The notes below the pieces were generated by a model that made no database searches, had not been told where the DNA came from, and saw only the letters and a program-made list of their open reading frames with translations. DNA of 64,000 nucleotides from the NCBI GenBank assembly GCA_949752795.1, contig OX457068.1, positions 59,585,582 to 59,649,581 of the forward strand, written 5' to 3'. Both the position numbers and the translations under genes were made by a program. Source of the DNA: Hyperoodon ampullatus. Taxonomy: Eukaryota; Chordata; Mammalia; Artiodactyla; Ziphiidae. This document shows positions 23,351 to 35,252 of this stretch, piece by piece (the stretch's first letter is position 1; each line of letters begins with the position of its first letter).

Positions 23351-23944
23351 ATCTTCCAGGTGTGTAAATGATGATCAATATGAATCTTTAAGTAAACAAA
23401 TCTTTACATGGCAGATTGATTTGCTCTTGGGCAAATTATTAAATGATTGACGTTTGCATTTTCTTCCTCTAACCTACTCTGACACTTGCCATCCTTTTTT
23501 AATGTCACATGATTCCCTTTGAGTGCTCATCTCCATCAGTGAAGACCCAGGTGTTCAGTGTTTACTCAACTCCTTGAGCAGGATCAAAGTACTCTCTACC
23601 TCAGCTCTGTCAGCTGCTGCTCACCTTTCCAAGCCTTAGGGGACAAAAGGAGAAAATAATTTAACAAGCAATTCCTTCAAAGTGAATGCATTAACTCTAT
23701 TTATATGGATATCTTTCTAAACTCCTCTAGGAACTGCTAAGGCATCCAGTCACTGTAAGTGACACCCTACTTCACTGTAAGGGGAAGTTTGGCACATCGA
23801 GAGTTCTTTTCTCACTTATTCAGTCACTGAAAGGCAGAGCTCATCACACCTGTGTCTACAAAGCCATTCTTCTCTTAATTAGAGCATTTACAATCTTTAT
23901 TACCATGATTTATTTACATTGCAGTTCACCTCACTAAAAAGTGA
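23348..23944. other. Unassigned single-copy DNA
   Basis: Nothing recognisable as a gene or repeat. Confidence 0.5.
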
Positions 23945-24045
23945 TGACCCTTCCCTAATTCATCTTTATCTCTTTAGAATTTAGCACAGTACCTGGCATG
24001 TGCTAGATGACTAAGACATTCTTGTTAAATGAAGGAATTAATTGC
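23945..24045 (+). mobile_element. L2 LINE 3' end relic
   Basis: 'tttagaatttagcacagtacctggcatgtgctagatgactaagacattcttgttaaatgaaggaatta' matches the end of L2 ('...agcacagtgcctggcacatagtaggtgctcaataaat...'). Confidence 0.65.
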
Positions 24046-24826
24046 AGAGTGACTGTCTATTGTCACTATTAATGAAATTAACCTTGAAAGTGTATTATTT
24101 ACTATTTATACCCTAATGAAAAGAAAAAACAGAGAGGGAAGAAATTGCAACATAGTTGATAATCTCTGAGTAAATAAATGTTTGTCATGTGCATTTTCAG
24201 CATGAAATTTAAGACCTTTGTAAACAAGATGATAGCACAATGGTTCATGACAAAAAGTGAACTGGAAACATCAAAACCAAGGGATAAACAGAAAAGAGCT
24301 AACTTTGTAAATAGGACGCAGAGTTCCATTTGCATGGTACAGATTTCTCTATCACACTGATCTCCTCATAAGCATATTCAGTAAAACTCACAGTAGGTGT
24401 TAATGCCTCTGGTTGGGGAAGGATTCACTTTATTCCAGAACACTAATTAAGGTAGGAATATCTGAAAAGTGGGATCTTACATGAGATCTAAATAAGCTGT
24501 ATTCATTCATTTATTCATTCAACATGGATTCATTCATAAAATATGGATTAATTTGCTCATGCTCAAAATCATTTATTCAAATGTGTTAAGGTTTTTAGAA
24601 AAATAAAGGAATATGCAATATAGTCCATGAATTCAAAGAGATTATACCCTCATGTGGGAGAAAGTCACCTGCATACCAATCACCGGAATAAGCCAGAATG
24701 TCTCAGGTACTTGAATAAATGAATGAGCAGAGTCTGACAGGAACACAGGGAAAGGAGAGACTGGTTACAAATAGGAAGACAAGGTGAGATGCCAGAAAGG
24801 GGGAGTACAGTACCTCAGGCTACATT
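24046..24826. other. Unassigned single-copy DNA
   Basis: No gene or repeat was identified. It contains short ATTCATTC-type simple sequence around 24503-24540. Confidence 0.5.
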
Positions 24827-24841
24827 TAAAGTAAGAATTAA
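24827..24841. repeat. TSD, 5' flank of L1 C
   Basis: It pairs with 32038-32052 (13 of 15 bases). Confidence 0.7.
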
Positions 24842-26856
24842 GATTATGGCTGAAGAGTAAGAGGCGGAGATCACCTTCCTCCCCCCAGATACACCAGAAA
24901 TTCATCTACACGTGGAACAACTCCTACAGAACACCTACTGAACGCTGGCAGAAGACCTCAGACCCCCCAAAAGGCAAGAAACTCCCCACGTACCTGGGTA
25001 GGGCAAAAGAAAAAAGAATAAACAGAGACAAAAGGATAGGGATGGAACCCGCACCAGTGGGAGGGAGCCGTGAAGGAGGAAAGGTTTCCACACACTAGGA
25101 AGCCCCTTCGTGGGCGGAGACTGCGGGTGGTGAAGGGGGAAAGCTTCGGAGTAGTGGAGGAAAGCACAGCCACAGGGGTGCAGAGGGCAAAGCAGAGAGA
25201 TTCCTGCACAGAGGATCAGTGCCAACCAGCACTCACCAGCCCAAGAGGCTTGTCTGCTTGGCTTCTGTGCTGGGCGGGGCTGGGTGCTGAGTCTCAGGTT
25301 TCGGTCAGAGCACAGGGAGAGGAATGGTGTTGGCGGTGTGAACACAGCCTGAAGGGGTTACTGCACCACGGCTAGCCAGGAGGGAGTCCGGGTAAATGTC
25401 TGGACCTGATGAAGAGGCAAGAGACTTTTTCTTCCCTCTTTGTTTCCTGGTGCGAAAGGAGAGGGGATTAAGAGCGCTGCTTAAATGAGCTCCAGAGACT
25501 GGTACGAGACGCAGCTAAAAGCACAGACCCCAGAGACGGGTGTGGGATGCTGGGGCTGCTGCTACCACCACCAAGAGGCCTGTGTGCGAGTGCATGTCAC
25601 TGTCCACACCCCCTCTCTGGGGAGCCTGTGCAGCCCGCCACTGCCGGGGTCCCGGGATCCAGGGACAGCTTCACTGGGAGAGCACACGGCATGCCTCGGG
25701 CTGGTTCAACATCATGTCGGCCTCTGCCACCACAGGCTTGCCCCGCACTCTGTACCCCTCTCTCCCCCCAGCCAGAGTGAGCCAGAGTCCCCAAAGTGGC
25801 CGCTCCTCTAACCCCGTCCTGTCTGAGCAAAGAACAGACGTGCTCCGACAAAATACACACAGAAGCGGGGCCAAATCTAAAGCTGAGAACCAGGAGCTGT
25901 GAGAATAAAGAAGAGAAAGGGAAATCTCTCCCAGCAACCTCAGAAGCAGTGGATTAAAGCTCCACAATAAACTTGATGTACCCAGCATCTGTAGAATACC
26001 TGAATAGACAACAAATTATCCTAAATTGAGGAGGTGGATTTTGAGAACAAGATTTATGATTTTTTCCCCTTTTCCTCTTTCTGTGAATGTGTATGTGTAT
26101 GCTTCTGTGGAGATTTTGTCTGTATAGTTTTGCTTCCACCATTTCTTACAGGGTTCTACCTGTCCAATTTTTTAAAATTTTTTTTAATATTTATTTTTTA
26201 TTTTAATAACTGTATTATATTTTAACATACTTTATTCTATTTCACTTTATCTTCTCTCTTTCTTTTTTCCTACCTTCCCTCCTTCCTCCTTCCTTTCTTT
26301 CTTTCTTTCTTTCTACTTCTACTAGTTCTTACTTTCTACTTTTTCTCCCTTTTATTCTGAGCCATGTGGATTAAAGGCTCTTGGTGCTGCATCCAGGAGT
26401 CAGTGCTGCGCCACTGAGGTGGGAGAGCCAAATTCAGGACACTGGTGCACAAGAGTCCTCCCAGATCCACATAATATCAAATGGCGAAAATCTCCCAGAG
26501 ATCTCCATTTCAACACCAGCATCCAGCTTCACAAAACGACCAGCAAGCTACAGTGCTGGAAACCCTATGCCAAACAATTATGAAGACAGGAACACAAACC
26601 CAACAATTAGCAGAGAGGCTGCCTAAAATCATAAGGCCAAAGACCCCGCAAAACACACCACCAGACGTGGACCTGCCCACCAGAAAGACAAGATCCAGAC
26701 TCATCCACCAGAACACAGGCACTAGTCCCCTCCACAAGGAAGCCTACACAACACACTGCACCAACCTGAGCCACGGGGGACAGACACCAAAAACAATGGG
26801 AACTAGGAACCTGCAGCCTGCAAAAAGGAGACCACAAACACAGTAAGATAAGCAAA
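24842..26856 (+). promoter_or_regulatory. L1 C 5' UTR / internal promoter region
   Basis: It starts 'gattatggctgaagagtaagaggcggagatcacc', followed by a GC-rich segment (about 25050-25880) with scattered CpG, the AT-rich segment, one CTTT/CCTT array (26245-26345) and an ORF1-proximal part. It has a single copy of the block that is duplicated in L1 A. The short open frames inside it are not genes. Confidence 0.75.
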
Positions 26857-27751
26857 ATGAGAAGACAGAAAAATACACAGAAGGTGAAGGAGCAAGATAA
26901 AAACCCACCAGACTTAACAAATGAAGAGGAAATAGGCAGTCTACCTGAAAAATAATTCAGAATAATGATAATAAAGATGATCCAACATCTTGGAAATATA
27001 ATAGACAAAATGCAAGAAACATTTAACAAGGACATAGAAGAACTAAAGATGAATCAAACAATGATGAGCAACAAAATAAATGAAATTAAAAATAATCTAG
27101 ATGGGATCACTAGCAGAATAACTGAGGCAGAAGAATGGATAAGTGATGTGGAAGATGAAATAGTGGAAATAACTGCTGCAGAGCAGAATAAAGAAAAAGT
27201 AATGAAAAAAAGTGAGGACAGTCTCAGAGACTTCTGGGACAACATTAAATGCACCAACATTCGAATTATAGGGGTTCGAGAAGAAGAAGAGAAAAAGAAA
27301 GGGACTGAGAAAATTTTTGAAGAGATTATAGTTGAAAACGTCCCTAATATGGGTAAGGAAATATTTAATCAAGTCCAGGAGGCACAGAGAATCCCATACA
27401 GAATAAATCCAAGGAGAAATATGCCAAGACACATATTAATCAAACTGTCAAAAATTAGACACAAAGAAAACATATTAAAAGCAACAAGGAAAAAAACAAC
27501 AAATAACACACAAGGGAATCCCCATAAGGTTAACAGCTGACCTTTCAGCAGAAACTCTGCAAGCTAGAAGGGACTGGCAGGACATATTTAAAGTGATGAA
27601 GGAGAAAAACCTGCAAACATGATTACTCTACCCAGCAAGGATCTCATTCAGGTTTGATGGAGAAATTAAATTCTTTACAGACAAGCAGAACCTGAGAGAG
27701 TTGAGCACCCCCAAAACAGCTTTACAACAAATGCTACCGGAACTGCTCTAG
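26857..27751 (+). pseudogene. L1 ORF1, L1 C, broken
   Basis: ATG at 26857 reads MRRQKNTQKVKEQDKNPP. The frame stops after 32 codons, where a GAA codon has become TAA. The longest piece (26965-27540, 191 codons) holds the heptad-rich coiled coil (NKINEIKNNLDGITSRITEAE) and most of the RNA-recognition domain through PRRNMPRHILIKLSKI. A frameshift follows. The normal-frame stop is the TAG at 27749-27751 after 'ELL'. Confidence 0.9.
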
Positions 27752-27809
27752 GCAAGAAACAGAACAGAAAGAAAATACTTACAATAACGAATCCAAAACA
27801 ATTAAGAAA

Positions 27810-30800
27810 ATGGGAATAGGAACATACATATAAATAATTACCTTAAATGTAAAAGGATTAAATGCTCCCACCAAAAGACACAGATTGGCTGAATGGGTAC
27901 AAAAACAAGACCCATATATATGCTGTCTACAAGAGACCCACATCAGACCTACAGACACATACAGACTGAAAGTAACAGGATGGAAAACGATATTCCATAC
28001 TTATGGTAATCAAAAAAAGCTGGAGTAGCAATTCTCATATCAGAAAAATAGGCTATAAAATAAAGATTATTAGACGAGACAAAGAAGGACACTATATAAT
28101 GATCAAGGGATCAATTCAAGAAGAAGATATACCAATTGTAAATATTTATGCACCCAACATAGGAGCACATCAATACATAAGGTAAATACTAACAGCCATA
28201 AAAGGGGAAATCAACAGTAACATACTTAGTAGTGGACTTTAACACCCCACTTTCACCAATGGACAGATCATCCAAAATGAAAATAAATAAGGAAACACAA
28301 GCTTTAAATGATACATTAAACAAGATGGACTTAATTGATATTTATAGGACATTCCATGCCAAAACAACAGAATAAACATTTTTCTCAATTTCTCATGGAA
28401 CATTTTCCAGGATAGATCATATCTTTGTTCACAAATCAAGCCTTGGTAAATTTAAGAAAATTGAAACTGTATCAAGTAACTTTTAGGACCACAATGCTAT
28501 GAGACTAGATATCAGTTACAGGAAAAGATCTGAAAAAATATAAACACATGGAGGCTAAACAATACACTACTCAATAACGAGTGATCACTGAAGAAATCAA
28601 AGAGGAAATAAAAAAATACCTAGAAAAAAATGACAATGGAGACACGATGACCCAAAACCTATGGGATGCAGCAAAAGCAGTTCTAAGAAGGAAGTTTATA
28701 GCAGTACAAACCCACCTTAAGAAACAGGAAACATCTCGAGTAAAGAAACTGACCTTGCACCTAAAGCAATTACAGAAAGAAGAACAAAAAACACCAAAGT
28801 TAGCAGAATGAAAGAACTCATAAAAATCAGATTAGAAATAAATGAAAAAGAAATGAAGGAAATGATAGCAAAGATCAATAAAACTAAAAGCTAGTTCTTT
28901 GAGAAGATAAACAAAATTGATAAACCGTTAGCCAGACTCATCAAGAAAAAAAGGGAGAAGACTCAAATCAATAGAATTAGAAATGAAAAAGGAGAAGTAA
29001 CAACTGACACTGCAGAAATACAAAAGATCATGAGAGATTACTACAAGAAACTCTATGCCAATAAAATGGACAACCTGGAAGAAATGGTCAAATTCTTAGA
29101 AATGCACCATCTGCCAAGACTGAATTAGGAAGAAATAGAAAATATGAGCAGACCAATCACAAGCACAGAATAGAAACTGTGATTAAAAATCGTCCAACAA
29201 ACAAAAGCCCAGGACCAGATGGGTTCACCGGTGAATTCTATCAAGCATTTAGAGAAGAGCTAACACCTATCCTTCTCAAACTCTTCCAAAATATAACAGA
29301 GGGAAGAACACTCCCAAACTCATTCTACGAGGCCACCATCACCTTGATATCAAAAGCAGACAAGGATGTCACAAAGAAAGAAAACTACAGGCCAATATCA
29401 CTGATGAACATAGATGCAAAAATCTTCAACAAAATACTAGCAAATGAATCCAACAACACATTAGAAGGATCATACACCATGATCAAGTGGAGTTTATTCC
29501 AGGAATGCAAGGATTCTTCAATATATGCAAATCAATGAACATGATACACCATATTAACAAATTGAAGGAGAAAAACCATATGATCATCTCAATAGATGCA
29601 GAGAAAGCTTTCGACAAAATTCAACACCCATTTATGATAAAAACCCTGCACAAAGTAGGCATAGACGGAACTTTCTTCAACATAATAAAGACCATATATG
29701 AAAAACCCACAGCCAACATCATCCTCAATGGTGAAAAATTGAAACCATTTCCACTAAGATCAGGAACAAGCCAAGGCTGCCCACTCTCACCACTGTTATT
29801 AAACATAGTTTTGGAAGTTTTAGCCACAGCAATCAGAAAAGAAAAGGAAATAAAAGGAATCCAAATCAGAAAAGAAGAAGTAAAGCTGTCACTGTTTGCA
29901 GATGACATGATACTATACATAGAGAATCCTAAAGATGCTACTAGAAAACTACTAGAGCTAATCAATGAATTTGGTAAAGTAGCAGGATACAAAATTAATG
30001 CACAGAAATCTCTGGCATTCCTTTATACTAATGATGAAAAATATAAAAGTGAAATCAAGAAAACACTCCCATTTACCATTGCAACAGAAAGAATAAAATA
30101 TCTAGGAATAAACCTACCTAAGGAGACAAAAGACCTGTATGCAGAAAATTATAAGACACTGATGAAGGAAATTAAAGATGATACAAATAGATGAAGAGAT
30201 ATACCGTATTCCTGGATTGGAAGAATCAATATTGTTAAAATGACTCTACTATCCAAAGCAATCTACAGATTCAATGCAATCCCTATCAAACTACCACTGG
30301 CATTTTTCACAGAACCAGAACAAAAAATTTCACAATTTGTATGGAAACACAAAAGACCAAAGTAATATTGAGAACGGAAAACGGAGTTGGAGGAATCAGG
30401 TTCCCTGTCATCAGACTATACTACAAAGCTACACTAATCAATACAGTATGGTAGTGGAACAAAAACAGAAAGATAGATCAATGGAACAGGATAGAAAACT
30501 CAGAGATAAACCCACGCACATATGGTCACCTTATCTTTGATAAAGGATGCAGGAATGTACAGTGGAGAAAGAAGAGCCTGTTCAATAAGTGGTGCTAGGA
30601 AAACAGGTACATGTAGAAGTATGAGATTAGATCATTCCCTAACACCATACACAAAAATAAGCTCAAAATGGATTAAAGACCTAAATATAAGGCCAGAAAC
30701 TATCAAACTCTTAGAGGAAAACATAGGCAGAACACTCTATGACATAAATCACAGCAAGATCCTTTTTGACCCACCTCCTAGAGAAATGGAAATAAAAAAA

Positions 30801-31665
30801 ATAAATAAACAATTGGGACCTAATGGAACTTCAAAGCTTTTGCACAGCAAAGGAAACCATAAACAAGACCAAAAGACAACCCTCAGAATGGGAGAAAATA
30901 TTTTCAATTGAAGCAACTGACAAAGGATTAATCTCCAAAATTTATAAGCAGCTCATGCAGCTCAATAGCAAAAAAACAAACAACCCAATCCAAAGATGGT
31001 CAGAAGACCTAAATAGACATTTCTCCAAAGAAGATATACAGACTGCCAACAAACACATGAAAGAATGCTCAACATCATTAATCATTAGAAACATGCAAAT
31101 CAAAACTACAATGAGATATCATCTCACACCAGTCAGAATGGCCATCATCAAAAAATCTAGAAACAATAAATACTGGAGAGGGTGTGGAGAAAAGGGAACA
31201 CTCTTGCACTGCTGGTGGGAATGTGAATTGGTACAGCCACTATGGAGAAGAGTATGGAGGTTCCTTAAACATCTACAAATTGTACTACCATAAGACCCAG
31301 CAATCCCACTACTGGACATATACCTTGAGAAAACCATAATTCAAAAAGAGTCATGTACCAAAATGTTCATTGCAGCTCTATTTACAATAGCCCGGAGAGG
31401 GAAAGAACTTATGTGTCCATCATCTGATGAATGGATAAAGATGATGTGGCACATGTATACAATGGAATATTACTCAGCCATAAAAAGAAACGAAATTGAG
31501 CTATTTGTAATGAGGTGGATAGACCTAGAGTCTGTCATACAGAGTGAAGTAAGTCAGAAAGAGAAAGACAAATACATTATGCTAACATATATATATATAT
31601 ATATATATATGGAATTTAAGAAAAATAAAACTGTCATGAAGAACCTAGGTGTAAAACAAGAATAA
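27810..31665 (+). pseudogene. L1 ORF2, L1 C, broken
   Basis: The start ATG at 27810 is followed by MGIGTYI and then TAA where relatives have a Ser codon. The endonuclease is fragmented (28003-28185 carries EEDIPIVNIYAPNIGAHQYI). The reverse-transcriptase core is open at 29179-29538 and 29487-30194, with [21 protein letters not shown] and an intact FADD box ([10 protein letters not shown]). The C-terminal segment at 30823-31293 has [17 protein letters not shown]. The last frame (31363-31665) runs past the usual stop because a TA repeat has grown at its end. This copy keeps the RT catalytic box but has at least six frame breaks. Confidence 0.92.
31587..31611. repeat. (AT)n microsatellite at the ORF2 terminus of L1 C
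   Basis: It lies where related copies read ACACATATATATGGAATCTAA. The array has lengthened and replaced the normal stop context. Confidence 0.85.
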
Positions 31666-32037
31666 AGACACAGACCTACTTGAGACCGGACTTGAGGATA
31701 TGGGGAGGGGGAAGGGTAATCTGTGACAAAGCGAGAGAGAGGCATGGACATATATACACTACCAAATGTAAGGTAGATAGCTAGTGGGAAGCAGCTGCAT
31801 AGCACAGGGAGATCAGCTCAGTGCTTTGTGACTGACTGGAGGGGTGGGATAGGGAGGGTGGGAGGGAAGGAGACGCAAGAGAGAAGGGGTATGGGAACAG
31901 ATGTATATGTATAACTGATTCACTTTGTTATAAAGCAGAAACTAATACACCCTTGTGATGCAATTATACTCCAATAAAGTTGTAAAAAAATAAAAAGAAA
32001 AATAAAGGACTTGAACTATAAAAAAATAAAATAAAAG

Positions 32038-32052
32038 TAAAGTCAGAATTCA
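32038..32052. repeat. TSD, 3' flank of L1 C
   Basis: It pairs with 24827-24841. It lies after the A-rich 3' tail, as target-primed reverse transcription predicts. Confidence 0.7.
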
Positions 32053-34448
32053 AACGGTGGAAATTACTAAAAGCAGGTGTATTGAAAGTTTAGAGAATAG
32101 GGTGCTTGGTGACCTGCAAGTCAGTGATATGTGGTTTATGCATAAAAACATAGAAACATAGTCTAAAAGTTGGATTATAGATGAATCACAAAGAACTTTA
32201 AATTATTGCATACAGTGTGAATTTCTTTTTTATCTATCTATCTATCTGTCTAAGCTTTAGCAAAGCACAATGTCCAATTTGAAGCAGAACAGTGAATGAC
32301 ATAAGCTTCTGATTAAAAGAAAATCTTCTCTAACTGAAGCTACTTTTCTTCTATTAAATTTTGGGGCTTTCTCAAATTCCTTTGATTTGGAACTAAGTGA
32401 AATGTCTATATATTATTATTTTTGAGGTCACCAACTTGACACATAGCATTCTTAACTCCTCTCTATAGCTTGTCAGTATTACAAAGAGAAACTATGGTGG
32501 AAAGCTAATGGTTTGAAATGATATCTAGCAAAAAGCCTAAAATAGCATCTCCAAAATGCTAACCAACATACTTATCAAGATGTAGAAAACAGAGAAAAAA
32601 TTACACTGAAGACAAAGCCAAGGAAAAATCTGGCTAAGTAGAAAAAAGAAAAAAAAAGATCACTGACATTTTTGGACTTGGCTTGATGAAATCAACCAGT
32701 CTATTGTCTTAAAAATCAATATGGAAAATTGTGAAACCTCCTGCAATCTCCCCCCTGGCTTAGAGATGAGGGTGTGAACCAAACATGAAATTGTAAATGG
32801 ATTATTCCACTTTCCTACTCCTGTTTTTTGACATGTTCAGAAGTCCACTTTCCCATCACCATTAATAAAATCTATATATAATTGCAACTCACAGAAAATG
32901 GCAGTGTGTCAGGTACATGAGAGTGGCATAGATAGTTAAGTACTGCATTCTGGAAAGTTAGTCTCAACAAAACCAGAAAAATGAATAGCCCTAGAAAGAA
33001 GACATGCTAGATATTGTGGATTACATAAGTACTCCTGTTCAGGAAACTAAGAGTGAGGCCCAAGCAGTCTTGTCGAATAAGCTTAGATAGATCTACATAT
33101 TTGTGGAACAGTAATCAGAAAGGGAGTTTTCTAAAAAAAATATGTGGCACAAGTAAAAGAAACGCTATCACAATGCAAAGAGAAAAATCAGATCTATGAA
33201 AATCTTCAAATTCTGTAATTTTTGCTCCAAAAAAAATTCACAAATTCTTAAGAGTATGCTAGAACATGGTCTCTATAGAAAAGTAGATAGCTTAAAAAGA
33301 GAAAAGTCTTTATACAAAAGTAGTATATATGCTGTATAAAGAGGTAGATCTCAGATTAAAGTACAGTGGTAAGAGATACAATATAACAATCATAAAGTGA
33401 TGCAAGTTACTTTAGTACCAAACACCAGAACTGGCACATAGTGGGTTCTCATTAAATATCAGCTCCTGCATGCAATGACAACAGACCGATAAAAAAATAA
33501 TAGAAAGTAATATTGAAAAATGAAAAGAAATGTGTTTCAATAATGGATTTTAAACCCAAACTGAAGATGGTAAAATCATATATGACATTATTCAAACTAA
33601 AATCTGTGTAGTGGAGGAAAAAGTTAAGATGCAGAGGAAAAGGAAGTTGATGACAATGATGAAAGAAATGGTAGAGATAGAGGACATGGGACTTTCACCC
33701 AATTCATTTTTCTTACTATTCCTCTTAAAGAAGTGGAGAATGAATACACTGTGTGTGGTGCTGGATTTGATGCAACACAACAGTTAAATGATAAGGTCAG
33801 AAACAACCTGCTCCAGGAACAGGTGTAGGGCAGGTAATTTTTCTTCTTTTTTTTTTTTTACAATTAACTGCTACATGTGTTCCCTGGGGAAGAAATATAA
33901 GGAATGGCATCTTGGAAAGAAATCAAAACAGAAGCCAGAAATGGTTAGTCTGAGGAAAGAGGTTGACATCACACCAATACTGTGGAAACAAAGAAATATC
34001 AGGAAAAAAAAAAAAAAAGAACCCAAATCAGACAATGGGGGGTTCCAGCCAGGAGAAATTTCCTGAACTGACAAATTCATGTTTAATTAGATGTCTTCAC
34101 ATGTTTTATGGGAAATAGCTCTTCCAGGTTCCAACCTTACCTAGAGAGGATCTGATTTCCAGAAAATATGTTATTTATATCAATCCAAATAAGTAATAAT
34201 GTGTCAGGTTTTGAGCCCACATGAGAGGTCTTATTTTGCTACTGAGCACAGTTCATTAAGATGCCTTTATTTATATGATCTAAATAAAGATGTATGAAAC
34301 CTAAAGAGTGAAATGGGAGTCAGTGGTGAAAGAGTTTCCAGAGCCTCAGTCCATGTACCTTGTCAGATCAAGAGCCTCTGTTTGTGATGAGGAGAACTTG
34401 AAACCAAGCATGACCCTGTGGGAACTTCCTTGGAACATGCTCCCATGT
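32053..34448. other. Unassigned single-copy DNA
   Basis: Mostly AT-rich with no recognised gene. It includes short TATC repeats (32231-32250) and a possible MIR 3' end ('ctggcacatagtgggttctcattaaatatc', about 33430-33465). A short acidic open frame around 33610-33790 resembles no family I can name. The 5' part of the LTR described at 34690 may begin within 34300-34448. Confidence 0.45.
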
Positions 34449-34464
34449 CACTCGCCTCCTTTTT

Positions 34465-34666
34465 TGGGGGTGGGGGGGTATGCGGGCCTCTCACTGTTGT
34501 GGCCTCTCCTGTTGTGGAGCACAGGCTCCAGATGCGCAGGCTCAGTGGCCATGGCTCATGGGCCTAGCCGCTCCGCAGCATGTGGGATCTTCCTGGACTG
34601 GGGCACAAACCCATGTCCCCTGCATCGGCAGGCGGACTCTCAACCACTGTGCCACCAGGGAAGCCC
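34465..34666 (-). mobile_element. CHR-2-type SINE (antisense)
   Basis: It reads 'ttggggg...tatgcgggcctctcactgttgtggcctctcctgttgtggagcacaggctcc ... gccaccagggaagcccc', the reverse complement of CHR-2. Flanks CACTCGCCTCCTTTTT (34449-34464) and CACTTGCCCCCTTTTT (34667-34682) match at 14 of 16 positions, a TSD. The usual poly(T) is replaced by a G-rich stretch (GGGGGTGGGGGGG). Confidence 0.92.
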
Positions 34667-34689
34667 CACTTGCCCCCTTTTTGTAGAAA

Positions 34690-35252
34690 AATGTTAGCCT
34701 CCAAGGCCTCCGCTGAGTTCTGAAGAGCAAATTTAATCAGAGAAGTGAGAAAAATCCAGAAATAAGAAAAAACAGTCAAGGCAAAATAATGAGTTTAGTC
34801 ATAAAACAAAATCAAGGACCTTTAGTTCCTCCTCAAGGGTTATAGATAATATCCTGAGCCACATCTTTGAGCTGCTTTGCAGATATTAAAATGCCCTCCA
34901 GGTGGGGGAAGTTAACTGCATGTTGACTACCAGAAAATAGACCCCAGGACAGTCAGAACAAGAAGGTTGATGACTGAGATTCCTGAAACATCACCCTGTT
35001 ACCTCACCATCAACAAATCAGAGAATTGTGCATGAGCTGATCAGGCACCCTGTGACACTTTCCATCACACTGTCTTTAAAAACACTTCCCTGAAGGTCAT
35101 TGGGGAGTTTGGATCTTTTGAACACAAGCTACCCTTTCTACTTGCTTGGCACTATGCAATAAACATTGTACTTTCCTTCACCACAACCTGGTGTCAGTAG
35201 ATTGTTTCACTTTGCTTCACATTGGGCGAGTGGACTAAAGTTTAATTCAGCA
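34690..35252 (+). mobile_element. Apparent solo LTR of an ERV1-type endogenous retrovirus
   Basis: Features in order suit a retroviral LTR: 'tgccctccaggtgggggaagttaactgcatgttgac', 'atgactgagattcctgaaacatcaccctgttacctcac', a TTTAAAA core-promoter-like box at 35075-35081, an AATAAA signal at 35158-35163, then 'accacaacctggtgtcagtagattg' and 'gggcgagtggac' close to the 3' edge. I recall this layout from artiodactyl/cetacean ERV1 LTRs. The right edge is placed at a CA at 35251-35252. The left edge is uncertain and may extend to about 34300, in which case the SINE sits inside it. No internal viral gene is adjacent. Confidence 0.5.

Larger units (their letters stand above)
24842..32037 (+). mobile_element. 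L1 'C': full-length sense LINE-1
   Basis: The order is 5' UTR (24842-26856), ORF1 (26857-27751), ORF2 (27810-31665 as read) and a 3' UTR with an AATAAA signal at 31973-31978 followed by an A-rich tail. Flanks TAAAGTAAGAATTAA (24827-24841) and TAAAGTCAGAATTCA (32038-32052) agree at 13 of 15 bases and define the insertion. It belongs to the same family as L1 A and D, judging by near-identical 5' UTR, ORF1 start and 3' UTR text. Numerous stops and frameshifts make it inactive. Confidence 0.94.

Noticed and set aside
25070..25990. Cluster of overlapping open frames on both strands, up to 120 codons
   Set aside because: They lie entirely in the L1 C 5' UTR. The frames are by-products of GC-rich composition and match no protein family.
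33610..33790. Purine-rich frame with acidic residues, considered as a processed-pseudogene fragment
   Set aside because: I could not match it to any protein with confidence, and there is no poly(A) tail or TSD supporting retroposition.
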